A stretch of DNA of 64,000 nt from Papilionanthe hookeriana x Papilionanthe teres (GCA_022702705.1 CM040423.1:115563738-115627737); one strand, 5' to 3'; shown: positions 45,327 to 56,981, numbered from the stretch's first letter. Notes: generated from the letters alone by a model not told the origin. Numbers and translations: made by a program.

Positions 45327-46630
45327 GACTTTATTAATTGTATTCTGTGGACTATGCTTTATTTTCTCTGATATGTGTTTAGTTTGTAGTTTGTATTTTT
45401 ATTTTTAGATGTTTGTGATATTTGTGATTGTAATTGTAACTTGTTGAGTTTAAAATAGTAAACTGTTTGTTTTGTGTTGTGAAATAGATATGTCCTATGT
45501 GGTGTAGTTAGTTGTTTTTGTTTAATGTTTAGTTTTATATACTTGTTTTAAAATTTCATTACCCCAGCAAAAATTTTCTAAACTGTTATGTGCTTAGAAA
45601 GGATTTTAATATTACAGGTCAGCTGAAGTTAAAAATTTTGAGAAGAAACTGCAAATTTCAAAAAGATAAAAATTCCTAAAGTGCAAATGTACGAATTTAA
45701 TATTTATAATTTTTCTTTCCACCATGTACTATTTCTATTTATAGAAAACTTTAAGTTTGGGGGAGGGAAGAAAAATCTTAACTATTATATGTTCTCAAAT
45801 AACGAATTTTCAAAAATTATTAATATGATTTTTGTGATAAAATTTAATTGAGATAACTATGTTTAGATTTTATCTAAATATTATAGAAAATTCAAAGAAA
45901 TATTTTTGGTAATAAAAATTAGTTTTGTAGATTAAGATATTAGTATAAGGGGATAAGACCATAGTTATCTATTTAAAGTAAAGAAACTATATTTTGAAAT
46001 ATTAAGAATCTTAGGAATTCAGTCGAGACAGAAAAGATTGGGATTCAATAATGTAAAAACTATGAAGTACGTATAAGGTAAAGAATGTTGAAAGTTTTAA
46101 ATTTAGGAAAAGAAGAGTGAAGTTTAAAATTATTAATTGGCTATCCAGATATAGTAATCCTCACTTGAAAAAGAAAAAGAAAGAAAAGAAAAATGATTGA
46201 AAAATAATCCCTGAAAAGAAAAGAAAAAGACAAGAAAATAAGTGAGGAGAAGCTTGAGGAAATGTCTTATAAAAAATTGGCTTATCTTGGATTAACCTAA
46301 AAGGAAAACTAAAAGCATTCTGAACTTATATTTATGACTAGTTTCATACTTGTAGTTTCCTCATGAATTTCCTATCTTCTGAATATTCTGAGTGAATTGA
46401 TATTGCAACATATAGTCATTCTTTAAATGAATAGAAAATTAGAACTATTAGACTTGATGACTAGATAGCCTTATGCCTACAGAATTAATCTAATTACTTG
46501 AAAATCTTTCTAAGGATTCTTACTATAATATTTATTTAGATCAAAATTATAGTATTTCTGAATTGAAACTTTATCACAATGAATCATAATTTTTATGTAG
46601 TACTAAAGATTACTTGAGGACAAGTAATAG
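45327..46630 (+). other. Element 2 3' untranslated region
   Basis: About 1.3 kb without coding signal. It includes TTTAAGTTTGGGGGAGGGAAG (45750-45770), a polypurine-like block that is conserved in element 1, and a purine-rich stretch at 46160-46250. Confidence 0.6.
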
Positions 46631-46647
46631 TTAATTTTGGGGGATTT
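46608..46647 (+). promoter_or_regulatory. Element 2 polypurine tract region
   Basis: ACTTGAGGACAAGTAA followed by TTTTGGGGGATTT directly before the 3' LTR. The same ACTTGAGGACAAGTAA...GGGGGA pair precedes the 3' LTR of element 1. Confidence 0.8.
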
Positions 46648-48401
46648 TGAACCAAGGTAAAAAGGTTAAGATTTTCATGCATATTTTATACTGATTTTTA
46701 TGATATTGCACTTTAAAGAAGGGTATTTTTGATGTTTTTCTGCAGGTACGAAGATTTAAGGAAAAAGAAGTGAAAATATACAAAAAGGAGCGAATTTGGA
46801 GCAAAAGGACCAAATTATACAAATTTGACCTATGGCGCCGACGACGAGGTCAATGGCGCCAACAGTGTGATTTTCCTGAGAGTTCAGAATAAATTGCAAG
46901 GAAGGTCGCCGACGGCGGAGGTCGAGGTCGCCGATGGCGCATCTCGAGGCCGCCGATGGCAAGATCGACTGTTCTTTCTAAAAATACGTCGAATGTGGAT
47001 GATTTTTAAAGGGGTACCTGCAAAACCCTTAGAGACTCTTCTACAACTTTAAAAAGAACCATTTTAGGCCGAAAAAGCGGTCTCCTACATGTTTACTAGA
47101 GAGTCCAAACTCAACAAAAAGTATCCAAAAGAGTCCACTAGTGTTATAAGTGTGTCTTTTAGTGAGTAGATAGTTATTTTAGTGTTGTTATTTAGTGAGC
47201 AGTGAGTTCAAATATAGATTTTGTGAGGAATTCTCCGAAGGATTGTAAGAGTGGAAGGAAAGTGAGAGATCTCTTCTGCATTGCCATTTTAAAGGAGAAT
47301 TCTGCATACTGTAAAGAAAGGAAGAGATTCAAGGGAACTTCAAGGAGTTTGCTTGGGGAGGAATTTATGATAAGTTGTGTTTATTTACTAAAGTTTGTAG
47401 AACTTTACTTTATTATATGAAATCAAAGTTTTATTGCATCCTCTTCATGAATTCTAAGTAGTTGTTCTGTCTTTCTCCTTGTTTTGATGTTTTTGTGAAA
47501 TGATTATATGAATTAGTGTATCAAACCTATTATAAAGAAGTTGTGATGATATTATACCTAAACTTACTTTACTATACGAATTGACCATTTGTATTATTAA
47601 AATCTTGAAGAACTAGTATGTATCACATTTCTCTTTGAAAGGTAGATAGGTAAATCCTTGAAAGGACAAGTGCAAATAAATAGGGAAATAATATTAATCG
47701 AGCATAGAATTGGAGATTTTAGAGTGACAGGCTAAAATCCTCAATTCGGTCATATCGTTTGGGTGTTGAAGTGTAGATTGTTAGCCCTCAAGTGAGGGGA
47801 ACGTGGGAGCTCCGAAGTGAGAGCCGGTATCCTCCCATCCTAACCGCAGATTCAGTAACCAAGCATAGGATTAGTCAATGTTCTTTATGCCTGGAACAAA
47901 GGGTATAGAATAGGTATGCTCCTATTTGGCACAAAACATATAAAACTAATTCTAATTATTGCTTCACTTAAATATCTTAACAAGGGAGAAAGATTCTTGT
48001 CATTATATATTTGAACTTAACTTTAGTAGTATTAGTAAATTGTTAGTAAAACTAGTTTAGATATAAATTTCATATTATCATCGATTGTGTATTAGTGACA
48101 GATAGGCAACTTCGATTTAGTTGTGATTCTGAATTGATTTATATAATCTTAGTCCGTAGGCTTTAATATATTTCCCTGTGGGAACGATATACAGGACTCC
48201 AATAGAGCAATGTATTACTTGAACGATACATATACTTACGTTTAAAGGTAACTCTACGATTAAAAGATTATAATATTTAATTGTCAATAAAATTAAAATT
48301 ATGCTCCATATCAAATTTTTGCACTATTGCTGAGGATTTATATCTTCTAGTAGTCTTCTCAAATTCTTATATTTTTAAGTATATTTAAAAATTGCGGATC
48401 A
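46648..48401 (+). repeat. Element 2 3' LTR, 1754 bp
   Basis: Homologous to 34356-36198, with a deletion of about 45-50 bp near 47605 and many substitutions. It ends GCGGATCA, followed by the GTAAT duplication. Confidence 0.93.
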
Positions 48402-48406
48402 GTAAT

Positions 48407-49460
48407 GCACTTGTAAATTTTCAGAGATGTATGATGTCAATATTTTGTGATCTAATTGAAAAAGGAATTGAAGTATTTATGGACGATTTTTCAGTATTTG
48501 GAACTTCTTTTGAGTCTTGCTTGGAAAATATAACAAAAGCTCTAAAAAGATGTGAAGAAATAAATTTGGTTCTAAACTAGGAAAAATGTCAGTTTATGGT
48601 CATAGAAGGAATTGTACTTGGACATAAAATTTCACAAAAAGGGATGGAAGTTGATCAGGCAAAAGTAAAAATTATTGCTGAACTTCAACCACCTACTACT
48701 GTTACTGATGTGAGAAGTTTTCTGGGTCATGCTAGATTTTATAGAAGATATATAAAAGATTTTTCTAAGATTGCTAAACCTCTTTGTCATTTATTAGAAA
48801 AAGAAGATAAGTTTGAATTTAATGAAGATTATCTGAATGCTTTCAATATTCTAAAAGAGAAATTAATCACTGCACCTATCATTGTTGCATCTAATTGAAG
48901 TAAACCTTTTGAATTAATGTGTGATGTAAGTTATTATGTAATTGGAGTTGTATTAGGTCAAAAATATAAGAAAATTTTCAAAGTTATATATTATGATAGC
49001 AAAACTCTTAATGAGACTCAAATAAATTACACTACTACTAAAAAAAGCTCTTAGCAATAGTATATGCCTTTGATAAATTTAGACCTTATCTTCTTGGGAC
49101 CAAATGTATCATACATAGTGATCATTCTGCTATTATGTATATAATGTCTAAAAAGGATGCTCAACCTAGATTGATAAGATGGGTTCTACTTTTACAAGAA
49201 TTTGATTTTTAAATAGTGGACAGAAAAGGAGCTGAAAACCAAATTGCTGATCATTTATCAAGAATTAAAAATAATAGTGAGAAGATTACTGAAGAAAATA
49301 TAAATGAGAAATTCCCTGATAAACAGTTATATGTTATTCAAGGATTACAAACACCTTGGTATGCAGATATAGTTAACTATTTAGTTAGCAATATTTTACC
49401 GTATGGATTTAATAGCAAATATATTAAAAAATTCAAGAATGAATCTAAATCATATATTTA
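48407..49460 (+). pseudogene. Element 1 reverse transcriptase right part and RNase H
   Basis: Continues the RT interrupted at 34355: VNFQRCMMSIFCDLIEKGIE, catalytic FMDDFSVFGTSFESC (FMDD codons at 48476-48487), GIVLGHKISQKGMEVD, VRSFLGHARFYRRYIKDFSK. RNase H follows: SKPFELMCDVSYYVIGVVL (the DxSDY motif has Tyr for Asp), VIYYDSKTLNETQINY, a frameshift at about 49045 in the TEKELLA motif, SDHSAIMYIMSKKD, LIRWVLLLQEFDF and NQIADHLSRI. Stops at 48578, 48896 and 49210. Confidence 0.92.
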
Positions 49461-50640
49461 GGAAGATCCTCATTTATTTAAAATAGGTAGAGATTTTGTG
49501 ATTCGAAGATTTGTACCATATGAAGTAACTTTTGCAATCATTCAAAAATGTCATGATTCTGAATTTGGAGGACACTTTGGAGTGGATAAAACAACTTTTA
49601 AAATTTTAAATTCTAGATTTTATTGGCCTACATTATTCAAAGATTTTGGATATTATGTGAAAACTTGTGATCGATGTCAAAGAATGGGAATATATCCAGA
49701 AAAGATGAAATGCCTCTAAGCTATATATTAGAGATTGAGATTTTTGATGTATGGGGTTTAGACTTTATGGGACCTTTTATACCATCATCTAGAAAGATTT
49801 ATATTTTATTAGCTGTTGATTATGTTTAAAGTGGATTGAGGCTGTAACTTTACCTAACTGTGATTCCAAAAGTGTTTTGAAATTTTTAAAGAAAATGATT
49901 TTTACAAGATTTGGAATGCCGAGGGTAATTATCACAAATGAGGGAAGTCATTTCAGAAATGTAAGAATTCAATCATTATTGGAAAAATTCAGAATTAAAC
50001 ATAAAATTGCAACTACTTATCACCCATAAATAAGTGGAATGGCTGAAGTATCAAACATAGAAATTAAAAGAATATTAGAGAGGATTGTTAATCCTAAAAG
50101 AACTAACTGGGTTAACAGACTTGATTATGCATTATGGGCTTATAGAACAACTTATAAGACACCTATCGGAATGTCACTTTATCGGTTAGTTTATGGTAAA
50201 CAATGTCACTTACCTGTTGAACTGGAACATAAAGATTACTAGGCAATAAAGGAGTAAAATTATGATTTGAATGTTGCAGGAGAGAAACAACTGTTACACT
50301 GAATGAAATGGAAGAGATAAAAAATGAGTCCTATGAAAATGCAAAGATTTATATGGAAAGAATGAAGAAATTGCATGATAAAAAGATTTCAAGAAAAATA
50401 TGTGAGCCTGGACAAGAGTATTATTGTTTAATACTCGTTTAAGACTTTTTCCTAGAAAATTAAGTTCTAAATGGACGGGACCATTTATTATTGAGAAAGT
50501 ATACCCTTATGGAGCTGTGGATATTAAAGATCCCAAGACGGGAAAGATATTTAAAGTTAACGGATTAAGACTGAAGCCTTATGTGGGAGAAATGAAACTG
50601 ATTTACAAGGAGGCTTACGAGCTGAGTTTACCCGATTAAA
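49461..50640 (+). pseudogene. Element 1 integrase, with a mutated catalytic position
   Basis: Shows FVIRRFVPYEVTFAIIQKCH, FGGHFGVDKTTFKILNSRFY, CDRCQRMG (zinc-binding), then a frameshift. AVDYV appears at about 49813. The second catalytic motif reads IITNEGSHF (about 49930-49950), with Asn in place of the expected Asp. MAEVSNIEIKRILERIVNPK (50039) and WVNRLDYALWAYRTTYKTPI follow, then the C-terminal part WTGPFIIEKVYPYGAVDIKD with KVNGLRLKPY (50424-50639). Stops at 49459, 49717 and 50027. Confidence 0.9.
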
Positions 50641-50650
50641 ATAACTGATT

Positions 50651-50699
50651 AGGCCAGGCTGACGACGTTAAACCAAGTGCTTTGTGGGAGGCAACCCAT
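50651..50699 (+). other. Conserved non-coding block after pol (element 1)
   Basis: GCCAGGCTGACGACGTTAAA then CCAAG...TGGGAGGCAACCCA. Counterpart of 41655-41703. Confidence 0.75.
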
Positions 50700-51060
50700 A
50701 TATTATCATTGTGATTGTTGGTGAATTAAATTTATCATAATCGATGTGTGTGTTGATCACACCATTTTAATAGACCTATTTTAAGTCTGAAACATTGTAA
50801 ATTTGACGATAGGCGAAACGGAGTCGAACATGATTCCGGCGCCTAGGCTCCCAAACTTGGCACCTAAGCTCCAATATAATCCTTGTATCAATGATCCGGC
50901 ACCTAGGCGCCAGATTTTGGTGCCTAAGCGCCCCAATTACAGTTCGTGCAAAACCAAAATCTTCAGTTTTTCATACGAATTTTTCCTATAAACTACCCTA
51001 CCTTTATCCCCAATCCCTAAGCAACCCTATTTTTTTCCAGGACAACTCATTTTGGAAGAG
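50700..51060 (+). other. Leader before env-like unit a of element 1, signature-rich
   Basis: 50815-50945 contains four variants of the element's LTR signature (GGCGCCTAGGC, GGCACCTAAGC, GGCACCTAGGCGCC, GGTGCCTAAGCGCC). A pyrimidine-rich ATTTTTTTCCAG lies at 51028-51041 and could be a splice acceptor. Confidence 0.6.
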
Positions 51061-51480
51061 AAAAGAGAAGTTTAGAAGCAATAGAGAGAGGAAATCATGG
51101 CAATGAGTTAAGAGATAAGTCTTCTAAAGATCCTCAACCTTATTTCAATGGATTTATTGCCGTAAGTTTGGAGAAATTATTTAGTCATCTAGATAAAATT
51201 GAGGCTGGATTACTAAGTGTTGGAAATCATCTGCATGAGATGTATCACTAAATCGAGCACTTGGAATGGCAGGCAAAGCTTCAATTCGATCATATGGCGA
51301 CCTTTCAAAGTTCTCAAGTGACGATGTATGCGAAGAACAAATGGATTCACAAGAAGACGGCTTTGAAATTTCCAAGGGCGTTAGTTTTCTATCCATGCGG
51401 GCCTAGCGAACTTCATTGCAAGAGGGATAGAAATTCAAAGTTTGGAGATGAATCGATCGTTGGTGTGTTCAAGGTGTGAT
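51061..51480 (+). pseudogene. Element 1 env-like unit a, remnant
   Basis: Only a shortened unit remains: an ATG near 51097 (MAMS then a stop), then FFHLDKIEAG-like helical sequence (SHLDKIEAGLLSVGNHLHEM), and a C-terminal ORF (51261-51479, MEWQAKLQFDHMATFQSSQV). The large N-terminal env-like domain is missing. Identification depends on position, on the leader before it, and on resemblance in layout to the C-terminal coiled-coil part of element 2 unit a. Confidence 0.5.
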
Positions 51481-52229
51481 CGAGTCATGTTTTAGTGAGT
51501 CGAATATTTAGTTTGTGTGTCCGCTTTCATTGTTCAAAATGTGTTGTTTGATTGTGAATTTTCTTTGAAATAGTGATGTTTGTTTTGTTTATTAAGTGAT
51601 TAACCTTACTATAGTAATTTTTTATAATTTCTTGAGCGTGGAATGGAAAAATTTTAAATGGAATTTGAAGAGTTTGATTATATCTTGTGTTTGAATGCTG
51701 GATCTATTTTGTCATTTAAATTGTTTGTGAAAATTTTTGGAAGTTAGAAATTGGAGTAATACTCTCATGTGAGTAATTAGAAGTCGAATTTGTTAAGTTT
51801 TGATGGAAAATACAATTTTTAGATCGAATTTTTGGAAAGGCAGGTCTGGCGCCTAGGCGCCAGAATTCGGCGCCTAGGCGCCGGTTCGGCCTGAACCCAA
51901 AATTCGGGCTTTTAAACACAACGATGCCTAAGCTCCTTCTTCCGCCATTTTTCGCAAAAAACATACCTAGGGATCCATTTTTAGGTTGGTTTTTCAAGTT
52001 TTTGAGCTTTGAATCGCTTGATTTCTTCATCTCGGGGTCAGATCTACCTTCTAATCCATTTATTTTTTATTTTCTCCATGGATTTTCAACTTTTGAGCAA
52101 AACCTAAAAATTTCGATTTTTGGAGTTTAATCCATGGATTTGAAGCTTTATTTAATTATTTAAAAGCTTAAATAAGCTTATTCTTTTGATCCTTCAATTT
52201 ATTTTGTGTTTTCTTTCTCTTACGTTTAG
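51481..52229 (+). other. Spacer and leader before env-like unit b of element 1
   Basis: Non-coding. 51835-51900 holds two perfect palindromes, TCTGGCGCCTAGGCGCCAGA (51845-51864) and CGGCGCCTAGGCGCCG (51868-51883). 52203-52229 ends in TTTCTTTCTCTTACGTTTAG directly before the ATG of unit b. Confidence 0.7.
52207..52229 (+). promoter_or_regulatory. Candidate 3' splice site before env-like unit b
   Basis: Polypyrimidine tract plus TTTAG with the ATG immediately after it. Athila env-like ORFs are thought to be expressed from spliced RNA, so the position is suitable. Motif evidence only. Confidence 0.4.
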
Positions 52230-54434
52230 ATGGCTCTGAAATCTAAGCGAGGGAAAGAACAAGAAAACTTTAATAACAACAAATTCGCTACTACCGTAGC
52301 GCATTTTCGTTATAATGAATTTGCTACGACGAGAAAATTTATCTCAGAGAGGAGTTTCTACAATCCTGGTGGAAGAATTAAAGATACGATCGTTGCACAG
52401 AACTGGCAACAATTCTGTTACTTCACTGCTGTTGCTGTGATCCCTATCGTCAGGGAATTTTATGCAAATTTTATGGATACCAAAGATTATGAGATCTTAG
52501 TGAGAGGAGTTAGAGTAGGATTTACTCCTGAGAGAACTAACATTTTCTACGGCCTGCCATCGAACTTTGAGTGCTACTATTCTAGATTTTCTCCATCTGA
52601 GGGAGATTTGGAGATGATTATTACATATTTGACTGAGGGTATTGGAGCTTGGAAGATCCGGAAGGAGAAACGGGTAAAATTTTCATCTTCTTAGTTAAAT
52701 GTTGTTTCTAAGGCATGGCATTACTTTGTCTCTGCTCGCCTCCTTCCATCCAACCATTTGAGTGAGGTCACAAAGGACAGAGCTATCCTCAACTACTGCA
52801 TATAGGAGAGGAAGCTAATTGATGTTGGGAGTATTATTTATGATTTTGTGGAGGCCACTGCTCGTTCCAGCACTTCAGTGGGATTGGGATTCCCATCTCT
52901 GATTTATTCTCTGTGCGAAAGTGTTGGAGGTGTTGCTGAGCTTTCAGAGGAAAAGCTCAAGTCTACCATACCCATTAAAAAAATTTTCATTCCTTATGTT
53001 ATGTTAATATTTTTAAAGAAAATAATAGTAATTAAAGACAAATAATATTTTAATTTCAAAGAATTTTTCCCTTCCCCCAAACTTCAATTTTGGTATAAAC
53101 ATGAATCATGAAAATTTCTAAAGCATGACAGAAAGAATAGCATATTTCTACCAGGAATTTTTCTAAGTATATGAAAAATAATCTTTAATGGAAAATTTTA
53201 TTTCTACACATGCTTTTTATGAATATAAAAGAAAGGTTTAAGGATATATAGAAAAATTTTAGTAAGCAGGATCAATTTCTACAAAAATTATTATATATAA
53301 TTTTTTATAGTTTTAAACAAAAATAACTAAACTAAACAAGTGTACTGATTACTGTACTAAAACAGAAACAAAACATCTCATTACAAAAATAAATTCTAAC
53401 AATCCAACAATCATCAGTACAACAATAGGTGTCGCAGAATCAATAAACTCTAAACATCAAAAGTACACTAACAGCAACGGTGAATCAAACATAAAAAAAA
53501 ATCATCACATTGATCTAAAACTGACACAATAACAAAACATAACATAAATAACATAACTATATAACCCTAGAAATCTACTCATCACTAGCTGTCTCCTCAT
53601 CCTCCTCATCATCAAAAGAAAATTCTACATTCTTATTTTGGAGATCAAATGTTGAGAATCTTGGGTAGGTCGAGAACAGAACTGAATGATCACCCTTAAG
53701 GAATCTAACAAGACACTCAGAATACTCTACATCAAAATCACTCTTCAAATTTCTAAAGCACGACAGAAAGAATAGCATATTTCTACCAGGAATTTTTCTA
53801 AGTATATGAAAAATAATCTTTAATGGAAAATTTTATTTCTGTACATGCTTTTTATGAATATAAAAGAAAGGTTTAAGCATATATAGAAAAATTTTAGTAA
53901 GCAGGATCAATTTCTACAAAAATTATTATATATAATTTTTTATAATTTTAAACAAAAATAACTAAATTAAACAAGTGTAATGATTACTGTACTAAAACAG
54001 AAACAAAACATCTCATTACAGAAATAAATTCTAACAATCCAACAATCGTCAGTATTAATATTTAAGTGCTGGAATGAGAAGTGGCCTCCATAGAATCATA
54101 TGAGGTCACAAAGGACAGAGCTATCCTCAACTACTGCATATAGGAGAGGAAGCTAATTGATGTTGGGAGTATTATTTATGATTCTGTGGAGGCCACTGCT
54201 CGTTCCAGCACTTCAGTGGGATTGGGATTCCCATCTCTAATTTATTCTTTGTGCGAAATTGCTGGAGGTGTTGCTGAGCTTTCAGAGGAGAAGCTCAAGT
54301 CTACCATACCCATTAGACGGGACAGTGTTAGTATTTATGATCGACTTCGAGGTAAGAGTTCTACCACGCCCTCTAGTTCATTACCTACTTCAGGTAGACC
54401 CTTTACTTCTACTGCTCAGTCACTATCTAGTCAT
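52230..54434 (+). pseudogene. Element 1 env-like unit b (Athila ORF-1 type), rearranged
   Basis: Starts MALKSKRGKEQENF, followed by FISERSFYNPGGRIKDTIVA, NWQQFCYFTAVAVIPIVREF, VRGVRVGFTPERTNIFYGLP and TEGIGAWKIRKEKRV (stop 52692). Then come KAWHYFVSARLLPSNHLSEV and SVGLGFPSLIYSLCESVGG up to about 52975. There the coding sequence is interrupted by about 1.1 kb of inverted material (52976-54090). A second copy of the C-terminal segment follows at 54096-54434 (SVGLGFPSLIYSLCEIAGG, RRDSVSIYDRLRGKS, Ser/Thr-rich tail). The true C-terminal end appears inverted at 53778-53575 on the minus strand (FSFDDEEDEETASDE). Confidence 0.82.
52976..54090 (-). repeat. Inverted duplicated segment inside env-like unit b
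   Basis: 52976-53100 is the reverse complement of 54437-54563. 53111-53426 and 53749-54055 are direct duplicates of each other, both reading as the element's post-env region on the minus strand. Between them lies the inverted env-like C-terminus. The event copied and flipped the 3' flank of the gene. Confidence 0.8.
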
Positions 54435-55366
54435 GTTTATACCAAAATAGAAGTTTGGTGGAAGGGAAAAATTCTTTGAAATTTAAATATTATTTGTCTT
54501 TAATTACTATTATTTTCTTTAAAAATATTAACTTAACATAAGGAATGAAAATTTTTTTAAAGATTACTTAAAACTTTGAATTTATAAATAATTGAGTAAA
54601 CTTAACTAAAATTTAAAAAATTTTGATTCATTTTGAGAATAAAATTATTTAACTTAAAAAATAATAAGATTAAAATTTTTTCTATTTATAGTAAAGAGAA
54701 TTGTATTTTTGAAATACTAAGGAATCAAGATTATTACTTGAAAAAGAAAAGACTAAAAATTTTTTTGAAAAATACTTATTAAGAATCTCATATTTATTAA
54801 GTGAAAATGTATAAGTTTTTAAATATAATTTAAGGATAGTGAAGTTCAAAATCATTAATAGGTTATCCAGATATAGTAATTCTCATAAATTGTGAAAAGG
54901 GGGATTGAAAAATATACTTGAAAAAAAGAAAAAAAAAGGAGAAGAAAAGAACAAAAAGAAGAAATGTGAGGAAAAGATTGAGGAAATGCCTAATCAAAAA
55001 TTGACTTCACTTGAATTATCTTATAGGAAGAAAACTAATTACATTTTTAACTTAATTTTTATGTACAAGCATCTTTTAATAGAAAAGTTTTCATGAAAGT
55101 CTTTTTCTTGTAAATTATCTATGTGACCTTATTATGATAAATTACAATTATTCTTGAAATAAAATGAAAAATTTTAAGTCTTATGATTTGTTAGTAAAGT
55201 ATTCTTTAAATTCTTAAAATTAACCTTAAATAGTGAAATTTGGTTAATGATTTACTAGAGCATTTATAAAACCAAAAATTACAAGGAATGTTAAATATTT
55301 AAACTTCATTCTAAATGTTATACATTTTATGTAATAAAAAGGGTTACTTGAGGACAAGTAACATTT
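54435..55366 (+). other. Element 1 3' untranslated region
   Basis: Contains AGAAGTTTGGTGGAAGGGAA (counterpart of the polypurine-like block in element 2) and an A/G-rich stretch at 54900-54990 whose Lys/Glu-rich ORF is low complexity. Confidence 0.6.
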
Positions 55367-55381
55367 AAGATTGGGGGAATT
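55340..55381 (+). promoter_or_regulatory. Element 1 polypurine tract region
   Basis: ACTTGAGGACAAGTAACA, then AAGATTGGGGGAA, immediately upstream of the LTR start at 55382. Confidence 0.8.
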
Positions 55382-56976
55382 TGATCCACTTAAAAAGTAT
55401 CTACTTTTATGCCTTATTTATGATTCAATTTTTAAGGATATTATGCTTTAATGAAAGGTATTTAATGTTTTTTGATATAGGTGATGAAAAAAAGAGTTCA
55501 AGAAGGAAAATGAGCGAAAAGGAGCAAAAATAGAGCTAAAAAGCAAAGTTGCCAAAATTAAAGGTCTGGGCCTATGCGCCAGGATCCGGCGCCTAGGCAC
55601 CACAATTACTTTCTAGTAGATTTATTAAATTTGGACGAATTTTAAAGAGGTTTCTTAAGCAATCCCTGGTCATTTTTGAAGCTCTATAAATATGAGACAT
55701 TTCTGCAGAAAGAGGAGCTCCTCCCCGCACCTTAGATTGTTCTACAGAGCTCTCCCCGCGTCTGAGATAGTTCTACAGAGCTCTCCCGCGCCCGGAAATA
55801 GTTCTAGAGAGCCTTCAAATATTCTTCTTAAGTATTTAGTGAGTTTATTTTAGTTATTTTGATTGTTACTACTCAAGTCCTTGAGTAGTAAGTGAGAGAT
55901 TGTAAGTGTTGGTGCTGTTGAAGTCTTGTACTTTGCATTAGAGTCAGTAGGAGTCAAAGGATCACTTGAAGGAACATTCCAGATAAGTATTTGTAACTTG
56001 GTTCAAAGTTTTATAAATATGTTTTGTTGTGTGAATTCAATGTGTTCTGAGTAGTTACTTTTCTTTCTCCATTCAACTATGAAAAGATAATAAAGATAAA
56101 TTGATTTTGTTGGAGAACTTAAACTTAATTTTAAAACTTATTGTGATGATATTCATACCTAATCTTAATTTACTTTTTAAACTGGCCATTTGAGTTGTTA
56201 AATTCTATTGAAGAATTCTTAGAGATATCCGAAGATGAGTTCTTCAGTAGTAGATATCACATGAATCTTGGGTAATCGAAGGCCATTTGCTGGTTATTCA
56301 AGGTGAAGTGCAAATAAATAGGAAAATATTATTTATTGGGTGTAGAATTAATTAGTTTTTAGAGTGATAGACTAAATTCTAATAATTTGGTTTATAGAAA
56401 GGGAATAGGTCACTAGTAAGGCCGACCATAGCCACCCTTGGATATCTAGACGTGTGAGTCTAGATTAACCCATTCTACTAATAATACATCCTGAACCAAT
56501 CTATAGATTAGCCAATATTATTTATACTATCGAGCGATGGTAAAGAATAGGAACACTTATATTTGTTACATTACCATAATTTCAAGTTCTCCACGAATGA
56601 TAATTTTTCTGAAAAATCTTGGATTAGTTGAAAAGGAGAAAGTTGTTTTATTTCTATTTGCATCAGCCTTACTTTATTGCTACTTTACTTGCATCTAGTA
56701 GAAATTTCATAAAACTTAAAATCTAATTTTTGAAAAGAAATAAAAATTATAATTACTTTTAATTTGAAAATCTATTAATTTCTTAAATTAATCTTCCCTG
56801 TGGGATCAATAACCATGACTCCAATAGAGTCATGTATTACTGTATACGATACGTATACTTGCGTAGTACCTCTGGTGTGCAAAATATTTTCTAAAATTAT
56901 ATATTTATTTTTGCATACTACCCTTTGAAATTTAAATTAAAGGATAAATTTTAGGCTTAGTGATAGGTCGAGGTCA
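55382..56976 (+). repeat. Element 1 3' LTR, 1595 bp
   Basis: Full-length counterpart of the deleted 5' LTR. TATA box CTATAAATATG at 55683-55693, followed by repeated TTCTACAGAGCTCTCC units. Signature GGCGCCTAGGC near 55588. The TGTTC target duplication follows. Confidence 0.92.
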
Positions 56977-56981
56977 TGTTC

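Larger units (their letters stand above)
34356..48401 (+). mobile_element. Athila element 2, complete, nested in the RT gene of element 1
   Basis: LTRs 34356-36198 and 46648-48401 begin TGACCC/TGAACC and end GGATCA. Target-site duplication GTAAT lies at 34351-34355 and 48402-48406. After it the host RT frame continues with AL/APA-type residues and FQRC. Order: LTR, primer site, gag, protease, RT-RNase H, integrase, conserved block, leader, env-like a, leader, env-like b, long 3' region, polypurine tract, LTR. All ORFs carry many stops. The LTR pair differs by more than 10% by eye. Confidence 0.95.
30020..56976 (+). mobile_element. Athila element 1, complete with both LTRs, split by element 2
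   Basis: LTRs 30020-31114 and 55382-56976 share the TGATCCACTTAAAAAG start and GGTCGAGGTCA end. Target-site duplication TGTTC lies at 30015-30019 and 56977-56981. Order: LTR, tRNA-Asp primer site, gag, protease, RT (left), element 2 insertion (34356-48401), RT (right), RNase H, integrase, env-like remnant, env-like ORF, polypurine tract, LTR. Without the insert it is about 12.9 kb. Many stop codons, mostly TAA/TAG/TGA substitutions, plus some frameshifts make it non-autonomous. Confidence 0.93.
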
